Shown: in pieces, positions 6,829 through 12,726 of the stretch
How positions within the stretch are numbered: the stretch's first letter is position 1
How the letters are laid out: each line of letters starts with the position of its first letter
From: Pedobacter sp.
Lineage (GTDB): Bacteria > Bacteroidota > Bacteroidia > Sphingobacteriales > Sphingobacteriaceae
DNA length: 12,726 nt
Reading direction: 5' to 3'
Assembly (NCBI GenBank): GCA_028287885.1
Contig: JAQBOT010000122.1
Coordinates: forward strand, 1 to 12,726
Notes under the pieces: model-generated
Databases searched by the model: none
What the model saw: the letters and a program-made list of their open reading frames with translations, nothing else
What the model was told of the DNA's origin: nothing
Made by a program: the position numbers and the translations under genes

Positions 6829-6830
6829 CA

Positions 6831-6856
6831 TCCGCTCTGCGGAATATAATAGGAGG
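6831..6856 (+). promoter_or_regulatory. Hairpin plus strong Shine-Dalgarno ahead of nuoI
   Basis: TCCGC (6831-6835) and GCGGA (6839-6843) form a tight 5-bp stem with a 3-nt loop, 2 nt after the nuoH stop. AGGAGG (6851-6856) follows, only 4 nt from ATG 6861. This is the one clear consensus Shine-Dalgarno I see in the window. There is no U-tract, so it is not a terminator. The hairpin may separate nuoH translation from fresh initiation at nuoI; that is inference. Confidence 0.55.
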
Positions 6857-6860
6857 TTTG

Positions 6861-7361
6861 ATGGAACCATTAACCAATAGAAAGAAAGTATTAGTACAAA
6901 AGCCGCTTAACCTGGCAGAACGCATGTATTTGCCTGCGCTTGCGAAGGGTTTAGGGATAACAATGAGTCACTTTTTTAAGAAAGAGGCAACCATCCGCTA
7001 TCCGGAACAACAAAGGGAATTCTCGACGAACTGGAGAGGCATGCACTCTTTGAAGCGCGATGAGGATGGTAGAGAGCGTTGTACCGCTTGTGGACTTTGT
7101 GCCTTATCATGCCCGGCAGAGGCGATTACTATGATTGCTGCTGAGCGTAAGCCTGAGGAAAAGGATTTGTATCGTGAAGAAAAATACGCTGCCGTTTATG
7201 AAATTAACATGCTGCGCTGTATTTTCTGCGGTTTATGTGAAGAGGCTTGTCCTAAAGAAGCAATTTATTTAGACGGACCAATCGTTCCTTCAGACTATTT
7301 GAGGAAAGATTTTATCTATGGAAAAGACAAGTTGGTGGAAGCACCCCTGGAGAAAAAGTAA
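6861..7361 (+). CDS. nuoI: NADH-quinone oxidoreductase subunit I (23 kDa, clusters N6a/N6b)
   Basis: Ferredoxin-like subunit with two [4Fe-4S] clusters that carry electrons from the NuoG end of the chain to N2 in NuoB. From ATG 6861 it has 166 residues. The two cluster motifs are C74-x2-C77-x2-C80-x3-C84 (CTACGLCALSCP) and C120-x2-C123-x2-C126-x3-C130 (CIFCGLCEEACP). The N-terminal part (about residues 15-45, LAERMYLPALAKGLGITMSHF) is the amphipathic segment that lies on the membrane. ATG 6861 is preferred over the TTG just before it, because AGGAGG lies 4 nt upstream of the ATG and would be only 1 nt from the TTG. The charged C-terminal tail (KDKLVEAPLEKK) is not conserved. The identification is certain. 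Confidence 0.97.
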   Translation: MEPLTNRKKVLVQKPLNLAERMYLPALAKGLGITMSHFFKKEATIRYPEQQREFSTNWRGMHSLKRDEDGRERCTACGLCALSCPAEAITMIAAERKPEEKDLYREEKYAAVYEINMLRCIFCGLCEEACPKEAIYLDGPIVPSDYLRKDFIYGKDKLVEAPLEKK

Positions 7362-7392
7362 GTTATACAGGTTCATAATATAAACAGATTAA

Positions 7393-7400
7393 TACATTTG
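7393..7400 (+). promoter_or_regulatory. Weak Bacteroidetes-like promoter box ahead of nuoJ
   Basis: TACATTTG matches the -7 consensus TAnnTTTG and lies 32 nt before the nuoJ ATG, in the largest gap (71 nt) downstream of nuoB. The -33 region holds only GTTC (7371-7374, 18 nt upstream), a poor match to TTTG. It could drive a second transcript for the membrane-arm genes nuoJ-N. Confidence is low because only half of the promoter fits. Confidence 0.3.
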
Positions 7401-7432
7401 CCACTCAAACGGCTTTAAAACATAAAAATTTA

Positions 7433-7930
7433 ATGGGTACATCAGTATTCTATATCGTAGCGGCACTAAGTATATTCTTTTCCCTGATGGTGATCTTCGC
7501 CAAAAACCCGGTGCACAGCGTACTTTATTTGATTGTAACATTTTTCACTTTTACCGTGCATTACATTCTACTAAATGCACAATTCTTAGCGGTCGTAAAC
7601 TTCATTGTCTATATGGGTGCAATCATGGTTTTATTCCTGTTTGTCCTCATGTTACTCAACTTAAATAAGGACAATGAGCCTTTGAAATCCCCATTAGTTA
7701 AGCTTGTAGGCATTGTTGCGGGTTGCTGCCTAATGGTGACGCTTGTAGGATCGCTGAAAGCTACATCTATTTCAGAACCTCTTATACTACGGGATCCAGG
7801 GTTGGGATTGATAAAGAGCCTTGGTAAGGAACTCTTTGGCCCATTCATGTTGCCATTTGAACTGTCTTCTATTTTATTGCTTTCTGCAATGGTTGGAGCC
7901 GTATTGTTAACTAAAAAAGAAAAAGCATAG
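7433..7930 (+). CDS. nuoJ: NADH-quinone oxidoreductase subunit J (ND6)
   Basis: Small membrane subunit with about five helices; the third contains the flexible bulge involved in opening and closing the water path during turnover. It has 165 residues. Family features are KNPVHSVLYLI after TM1 (residues 24-34), the TM3 segment IVYMGAIMVLFLFVLMLLN (58-76) with the conserved tyrosine-glycine bulge, and the C-terminal helix FELSSILLLSAMVGAVLL (142-159) ending in KKEKA. ATG 7433 follows a 71-nt gap with a weak promoter-like box; there is no Shine-Dalgarno, only an A/T-rich leader. The TAG stop shares its G with the GTG start of nuoK (TAGTG). The identification is firm. Confidence 0.96.
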   Translation: MGTSVFYIVAALSIFFSLMVIFAKNPVHSVLYLIVTFFTFTVHYILLNAQFLAVVNFIVYMGAIMVLFLFVLMLLNLNKDNEPLKSPLVKLVGIVAGCCLMVTLVGSLKATSISEPLILRDPGLGLIKSLGKELFGPFMLPFELSSILLLSAMVGAVLLTKKEKA

Positions 7931-8259
7931 TGGGAAACATTACACAGACCCTGCAGGGTGTGCCGCTTAATCATTACATCTGGTTGAGTGCTATTATTTT
8001 TACGATCGGTGTTGTTGGGGTTTTAACCCGCAGAAACGCCATTGTGATCTTTATGTCGGTTGAATTGATGCTTAATGCAGTCAATTTACTACTTACAGCT
8101 TTCTCTGTACATAGCAACGACCCATCGGGTCAGGTATTCGTATTTTTTATTATGGCACTAGCTGCCGCAGAGGTTGCGGTTGGTTTAAGTATCATTGTTA
8201 TGGTGTACCGGAATACGCAGTCTACAGATATAAATGTGTTGAATCGCCTTAAGTGGTAA
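7930..8259 (+). CDS. nuoK: NADH-quinone oxidoreductase subunit K (ND4L), GTG start
   Basis: Three-helix proton-channel subunit related to MrpC. It has 109 residues from the GTG at 7930. The two membrane glutamates essential in the family are E45 in FMSVELMLNA and E81 in LAAAEVAVGL, offset by nine from E36 and E72 of the 100-residue E. coli protein. The family N-terminus, VPLNHY followed by a helix and the RRNAI loop, is clear. GTG 7930 overlaps the nuoJ stop (TAGTG), as at other junctions in this operon, so it is the preferred start. An in-frame GTG at 7960 would give 99 residues, close to the common length, and cannot be excluded. Function is certain; only the start is debatable. Confidence 0.95.
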   Translation: MGNITQTLQGVPLNHYIWLSAIIFTIGVVGVLTRRNAIVIFMSVELMLNAVNLLLTAFSVHSNDPSGQVFVFFIMALAAAEVAVGLSIIVMVYRNTQSTDINVLNRLKW

Positions 8260-8278
8260 AATAGAATAGTATAATAAA

Positions 8279-10174
8279 ATGATCATAGATTTAGTTTGGC
8301 TGGTTCCTTTAATACCGCTCTTAGGCTTTTTAATTACTGGTTTGGGGAGAAATGTCTTATCCAAAAACCTTATCGGTTTTATTGGTAGCGGCGTTATCTT
8401 TCTTTCCTTTGTTTTAAGTGTCGCTATTTTCTTTGCACTAGGTGCGGATGCAAACAAGTCCCATGAGGTGTTTTTGTTTGACTGGATCTCTGCTGGACGA
8501 CTTCATATTCCTTTATCGTTCTTAGTTGATCCTTTAAGCAGCATGATGCTGTTGATCATCACAGGTGTCGGGTTTCTGATCCATGTATATTCCGCAGGGT
8601 ATATGCACGATGATGATGGTTTTGGCAAGTTCTTCAGCTATTTAAACTTGTTTATATTTTTCATGCTGTTGCTCGTATTGGGATCCAACTACATCGTTAT
8701 GTTCATCGGTTGGGAAGGGGTAGGGTTATGTTCTTACTTGCTTATCGGCTTCTGGTTTACAAACGACAGCTATGCTTCGGCAGCGAAGAAAGCTTTTGTG
8801 ATGAACAGAATAGGAGATCTAGGTTTTCTAATTGGCGTGTTCCTGATCTTCACCACTTTCGGTAGCGTTGAATTTTCAAAAATATTTCCTCAGGCTGCTA
8901 ACATGATGCCTGGACATAGTTCAATTGTTCTAATTACGCTTTGCCTGTTTATTGGTGCCTGTGGTAAATCAGCACAGATCCCTTTGTTTACCTGGTTACC
9001 AGATGCAATGGCCGGACCAACGCCAGTTTCTGCGCTTATCCATGCCGCAACAATGGTGACGGCAGGTGTGTACATGATTGCGAGATCAAACGTGTTATTT
9101 GACCTTGCTCCTGTGATTCAGCAGTTGATTGCCATTATTGGCCTTGCTACTGCGCTTCTTGGTGCCCTGATTGCATTAACACAAACAGATATTAAGAAAG
9201 TTCTTGCTTACTCTACTGTATCTCAATTGGGATATATGTTTTTAGGATTAGGCGTCGGTGCTTATGATGGTGCATTTTTCCATGTAATTACACACGCATT
9301 CTTCAAAGCGCTTTTATTCCTTGGTGCCGGTTCTGTTATTCACGCCATGCACCATGCGCAGGATATGCGTCATATGGGGGGGTTAAAGAAGAAACTTCCG
9401 GTAACATTTATTACCATGTTGATCGGAACACTGGCAATTGCCGGATTACCTCCTTTTTCTGGTTTCTTTTCAAAGGATGAAATTCTCGCTCATGTTTATG
9501 AGCACAATAAGTTGATGTGGGTTATTGGTGTATTTACTGCGTTCTTAACTGCATTCTACATGTTTCGTATGCTGTTCCTTACTTTCTATGGAACGTACCG
9601 GGGAACGCATCATGCAGAAGAAAAGATCCATGAATCACCGAAATCAATGACTATTCCATTGATCGTTCTTGCTGTACTATCTGCAATCGGTGGTGTTCTC
9701 GGAATTCCCGAGAGCTTAGGCGGGCATCATTGGTTATCCAAGTGGTTGTCGCCGGTTATTCTGCACCACGCCGAAGCGGCTGATCACAGTACAGAATACA
9801 TGCTTATGGGCATTACTGTTGCAGGTGTACTGGTTTCTATATTCATCGCCTATGCGAAGTATGTTAAGAAAGCACACGTACCAGTCCCAGACGAAGCGCA
9901 GCGCTCCCTGCTTGGTACCCTTTCTTACAACAAGTTCTATGTTGACGAGGTTTACGATGCAATTATTAGGAAGCCACTTGATGCTTTTTCAACGTTTTTC
10001 TACAAGATCTTAGATACTAAAGTTATTGACGGAATTGTAAATGGACTTGGCTGGAGTACAAATGAAGCAAGTAAGGGTTTGCGACTGGTTCAATCTGGTA
10101 ATGTCGGGTTCTATATTCTTATGATGGTAGTCGGCATCGTCTCAATGTTATTGTATACTTATTTATCTATCTAA
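8279..10174 (+). CDS. nuoL: NADH-quinone oxidoreductase subunit L (ND5), distal proton channel
   Basis: Antiporter-like subunit at the far end of the membrane arm; pumps one of the protons and has a long lateral C-terminal helix that braces the arm. It has 631 residues, against about 610-650 in the family. Key residues are present: E146 in GWEGVG, K230 in GACGKSAQIPL, H255 in ALIHAATMV, H335 and H339, K343 in HAFFKALLFLGAGSV, and K399-D400 in GFFSKDEIL. The loops between helices at about residues 440-505 are rich in histidine (HHAEEK, GGHHW, LHHAEAADH). The last 100 residues contain the lateral helix and the final membrane segment. It follows nuoK by 19 A/T-rich bases with no Shine-Dalgarno and precedes nuoM by 21. 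All channel residues are intact, so it should be functional. Confidence 0.98.
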   Translation: MIIDLVWLVPLIPLLGFLITGLGRNVLSKNLIGFIGSGVIFLSFVLSVAIFFALGADANKSHEVFLFDWISAGRLHIPLSFLVDPLSSMMLLIITGVGFLIHVYSAGYMHDDDGFGKFFSYLNLFIFFMLLLVLGSNYIVMFIGWEGVGLCSYLLIGFWFTNDSYASAAKKAFVMNRIGDLGFLIGVFLIFTTFGSVEFSKIFPQAANMMPGHSSIVLITLCLFIGACGKSAQIPLFTWLPDAMAGPTPVSALIHAATMVTAGVYMIARSNVLFDLAPVIQQLIAIIGLATALLGALIALTQTDIKKVLAYSTVSQLGYMFLGLGVGAYDGAFFHVITHAFFKALLFLGAGSVIHAMHHAQDMRHMGGLKKKLPVTFITMLIGTLAIAGLPPFSGFFSKDEILAHVYEHNKLMWVIGVFTAFLTAFYMFRMLFLTFYGTYRGTHHAEEKIHESPKSMTIPLIVLAVLSAIGGVLGIPESLGGHHWLSKWLSPVILHHAEAADHSTEYMLMGITVAGVLVSIFIAYAKYVKKAHVPVPDEAQRSLLGTLSYNKFYVDEVYDAIIRKPLDAFSTFFYKILDTKVIDGIVNGLGWSTNEASKGLRLVQSGNVGFYILMMVVGIVSMLLYTYLSI

Positions 10175-10195
10175 AAGATCGTTCAAGAAAATATA

Positions 10196-11662
10196 ATGGA
10201 GCAACTTTTACTACTTCTTCTATTTATCCCCTTGGTTGGTGCTGTAATAACAGCATTATCCGGCAAAGCCGCAAAGACTGTGGCACTGATTTCTTCACTT
10301 GCTTCTTTAGTCTTAGCACTGATCTTAGTTTTCAATTTCGTATCAGATTCCAGCAGCCAGTTTGTTGTAAACTATCCCTGGATTGAAAACCTTGGAATTA
10401 ACTTCCATGCTGGTATTGATGGAATTAGCATGATCACCGTTCTGTTAACGAACTTGTTGATACCGATTATCATCCTGGCAAGTTTTAAACATGAATACAA
10501 GAATGCGCATGGCTTTTTTGCATTGATACTGTTCATGCAAACCGGGCTCTTAATTGTGTTTACTGCTATGGATGCTTTCCTCTTTTACATTGGATGGGAA
10601 GCGGCATTGATACCAATCTATTTCATCTGTGCAATATGGGGCGGAAGAGACCGCATCCGGGTTAACATGAAATTCTTTGTTTACACCGTTGGTGGATCCT
10701 TGTTTATGTTACTTGGTATTATTTATTTGTACCTGCAAAACCCTGCTCACAACTTCGATATTCAAGCTTTTTATAATCTTCAATTAGATTCTGCACAGCA
10801 GGGTTGGGTGTTCTGGGCGTTCTTTATTGCATTTGCGATTAAGATGCCAATATTTCCTTTCCACACCTGGCAACCGGATACCTACACAGAAGCTCCTGCA
10901 CCTGGAACAATGCTGTTGGCAGGGATCATGCTTAAGATGGGTATTTATGGAGTAATTCGCTGGATTCTCCCAGTTGTGCCCTTCGGCGTTCAGGAATGGG
11001 GAACCACGGCGTTGATCTTGTCGATCATAGGGATCGTCTATGCATCGATCATTGCCTTCAAACAGCGCAATGCAAAAAGACTTGTAGCTTATTCGTCCAT
11101 TGCCCACGTTGGCCTAATAGCCGCGGGGATCTTTGCCCTAAACACGCAGGGTCTTCAAGGTGCGATGGTACAGATGTTAAGCCATGGTATCAATGTGGTC
11201 GGACTGTTCTTCATTCTTGATATTATCTCCAGTCGCCTTAAGACAAACACCATTGAAGAGCTTGGCGGTATCGCGAAGGTCGCTCCCAAATTGGCGATCG
11301 TGTTTGCAATTCTTGTGTTCGGCACGATTGCCCTGCCTGGAACCAATGGTTTTATTGGAGAGTTCCTTCTGCTAATGGGTGTTTATCAATACAACATATG
11401 GGCAGCAGCAATTGCAGGCTTAACCATCATCTTTGGTGCGGTATATATGCTGAGGATGTACCAGGGTATCATGCTTGGAAAAACCAACGATCTGACCATC
11501 GGCTTTAAAGACATCAACGGAACAGAAAAAATAACCTTGTATATTCTATGTGCACTGGTAATTGCTTTGGGGGTTTATCCAAAACCTATACTTAGCCTGT
11601 CAGAGGCCTCGGTACAACACTTATTAGAACAGGTTAATCAGAAATTAATTTCGGTAAAATAG
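10196..11662 (+). CDS. nuoM: NADH-quinone oxidoreductase subunit M (ND4), middle proton channel
   Basis: Second antiporter-like membrane subunit, homologous to NuoL and NuoN. It has 488 residues with about 14 helices, normal for the family. Channel residues are E135 in FYIGWEAALIP, K216 in FAIKMPIFPFHTW, K247 in GIMLKMGIYG and E389 in GFIGEFLLL, equivalent to E144, K234, K265 and E407 of E. coli. The broken-helix segment HTWQPDTYTEAPAPGTMLLAG is at about 223-243, and KRLVAYSSIAHVG at 294-306. ATG 10196 follows an A-rich spacer without a Shine-Dalgarno. The stop lies 4 nt before nuoN. The identification is certain. Confidence 0.98.
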   Translation: MEQLLLLLLFIPLVGAVITALSGKAAKTVALISSLASLVLALILVFNFVSDSSSQFVVNYPWIENLGINFHAGIDGISMITVLLTNLLIPIIILASFKHEYKNAHGFFALILFMQTGLLIVFTAMDAFLFYIGWEAALIPIYFICAIWGGRDRIRVNMKFFVYTVGGSLFMLLGIIYLYLQNPAHNFDIQAFYNLQLDSAQQGWVFWAFFIAFAIKMPIFPFHTWQPDTYTEAPAPGTMLLAGIMLKMGIYGVIRWILPVVPFGVQEWGTTALILSIIGIVYASIIAFKQRNAKRLVAYSSIAHVGLIAAGIFALNTQGLQGAMVQMLSHGINVVGLFFILDIISSRLKTNTIEELGGIAKVAPKLAIVFAILVFGTIALPGTNGFIGEFLLLMGVYQYNIWAAAIAGLTIIFGAVYMLRMYQGIMLGKTNDLTIGFKDINGTEKITLYILCALVIALGVYPKPILSLSEASVQHLLEQVNQKLISVK

Positions 11663-11666
11663 ACAG

Positions 11667-12726
11667 ATGAACATCATTATAACACTTACGGTTACAGCAC
11701 TTGCGGTTCTTTATGCGGGGTTGTTTAAAGCTAGAAAAGCATTATTACCACTATCAATAATAGGCTTACTTACCGGGTTGGGCTTCGTTGTGGGTTCATG
11801 GGATTCAAATCACGTCTACTACAACATGCTGCAGATGGATAACTTCGCGCTTGCATTTTCCGGGTTGTGTATTGTCGGAACGATCCTGATCTTTCTGCTT
11901 ACTGAAAATTACTTTGCTGCAGGGAGTGATAATATTGCAGAATACTTCACCCTTATCCTATTTGCGCTTTCCGGCATGGTTATGATGGTTTCTTATAAGA
12001 ACATGGCCATGTTGTTCATTGGGATTGAAATTATGTCGGTGAGTTTATACATCCTGGCAGGTATCCGTAAGAACAACTTTGCATCTAACGAAGCTTCCTT
12101 AAAATATTTTCTAATGGGTGCCTTTTCTACAGGCTTCCTCTTGTTTGGTATCACGCTGGTTTATGGCGCTACGGGATCATTTGATCTTGACGTCATCAAC
12201 CAGTATCTGGTTGGTAACTTTAAAGCTGTTTCTCCGCTATTTTATACGGGCTTGATTCTGATGTTCATTGGTCTTAGCTTCAAAGTAGGGGCAGCTCCCT
12301 TTCACTTCTGGGTGCCTGATGTCTACGAAGGATCTCCAAGTCTGATCATGGCTTTCATGTCAACTGTCGTGAAAACTGCAGGCTTTGCGGCCTTTGTGCG
12401 CTTGTTTGCCGGTAGCTTTGCTCCTTTACATGAATTCTGGCTTCCACCACTGATGGTTGTTGTATGTCTTACCTTGTTTCTTGGAAACGTTACGGCCCTG
12501 TTTCAAAAGAGCTTCAAAAGGATGCTGGCTTATTCTAGTATCTCCCACGTTGGTTACATACTTTTTGCCTTGGTTAACCTTACCTCAAGGTCGTCTAATG
12601 ATGTGTTATTTTATGCTGCAGCCTATACGTTTGCAAACATCATCGCCTTTGCTGCACTCATCCTGGTTAAGCAAAAAACAGGCGGAGATACATTCATGAG
12701 TTTCAACGGTCTAGCTAAAAGAACTC
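11667..12726 (+). CDS. nuoN: NADH-quinone oxidoreductase subunit N (ND2), 3'-truncated by window edge
   Basis: Third antiporter-like subunit, nearest to the quinone module. The frame is open from ATG 11667 to the end of the window: 353 codons and one extra base, out of a usual 455-490. Channel residues seen are E121 in LFIGIEIMSVSLYIL, K146 in SLKYFLMGAFSTG, K206 in LSFKVGAAPFHFW and K236 in STVVKTAGF. The broken-helix motif PFHFWVPDVYEGSP is at about 211-224 and KRMLAYSSISHVGY at 284-297. The last helices, with the distal lysine, lie beyond the edge. The start is 4 nt after the nuoM stop. No frameshift is seen in the visible part. Confidence 0.97.
   Translation, partial: MNIIITLTVTALAVLYAGLFKARKALLPLSIIGLLTGLGFVVGSWDSNHVYYNMLQMDNFALAFSGLCIVGTILIFLLTENYFAAGSDNIAEYFTLILFALSGMVMMVSYKNMAMLFIGIEIMSVSLYILAGIRKNNFASNEASLKYFLMGAFSTGFLLFGITLVYGATGSFDLDVINQYLVGNFKAVSPLFYTGLILMFIGLSFKVGAAPFHFWVPDVYEGSPSLIMAFMSTVVKTAGFAAFVRLFAGSFAPLHEFWLPPLMVVVCLTLFLGNVTALFQKSFKRMLAYSSISHVGYILFALVNLTSRSSNDVLFYAAAYTFANIIAFAALILVKQKTGGDTFMSFNGLAKRT

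Noticed and set aside
7609..7974. 121-codon open frame on the - strand across nuoJ/nuoK
   Set aside because: Antisense to two essential membrane subunits with intact motifs; no domain or start signal seen.
12457..12699. 80-codon + strand frame near the right edge
   Set aside because: It is an alternative frame inside nuoN, whose own frame runs open from 11667 to the edge with all expected motifs.
1..12726. Novel defence, mobile or biosynthetic system in the window
   Set aside because: Every gene is a recognisable nuo subunit in canonical order; no transposase, integrase, direct-repeat array or RNA gene was seen on either strand.

Overview
The window is a nearly complete nuo operon, all on the + strand. 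It encodes the 14-subunit proton-pumping NADH:quinone oxidoreductase (respiratory complex I). The gene order is the canonical nuoA-B-C-D-E-F-G-H-I-J-K-L-M-N. nuoA is cut at the left edge and nuoN at the right edge; the twelve genes between are complete and show no frameshift. Several features point to a member of Bacteroidota, probably the Sphingobacteriaceae (Pedobacter/Mucilaginibacter-like): separate nuoC and nuoD, a short NuoG without a molybdopterin domain, few Shine-Dalgarno sequences, moderate GC, and promoter-like TAnnTTTG boxes. This placement is inference. The electron acceptor would then probably be menaquinone.

Layout: the end of nuoA (1-323) is followed by a 314-nt gap with no convincing gene. 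That gap holds several inverted repeats and, at its 3' end, a good Bacteroidetes-type promoter candidate just before nuoB. From nuoB on the genes are tightly packed. Four junctions share a single base between stop and start (B/C, E/F and G/H as TAATG, J/K as TAGTG), nuoD and nuoE overlap by 8 nt, and nuoM and nuoN are 4 nt apart. Small breaks precede nuoG (24 nt), nuoI (32 nt, with a hairpin and a strong AGGAGG), nuoJ (71 nt, with a weak promoter-like box), nuoL (19 nt) and nuoM (21 nt).

How the genes work together: NuoE, NuoF and NuoG form the NADH dehydrogenase module (FMN and clusters N1a, N3, N1b, N4, N5). NuoB, NuoC, NuoD and NuoI form the connecting module, which carries electrons through N6a/N6b to N2 beside the quinone site. 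NuoA, NuoH, NuoJ and NuoK are the small and proximal membrane subunits. NuoL, NuoM and NuoN are the three antiporter-like proton channels. The Fe-S cysteines and the key membrane Glu/Lys/His residues are present wherever they can be checked, except in the N7-like region of NuoG.

I found no novel multi-gene system, mobile element, CRISPR array, tRNA or rRNA here. The points most worth a second look are the unusual cysteine pattern at the end of the short NuoG and the structured, promoter-bearing gap between nuoA and nuoB.
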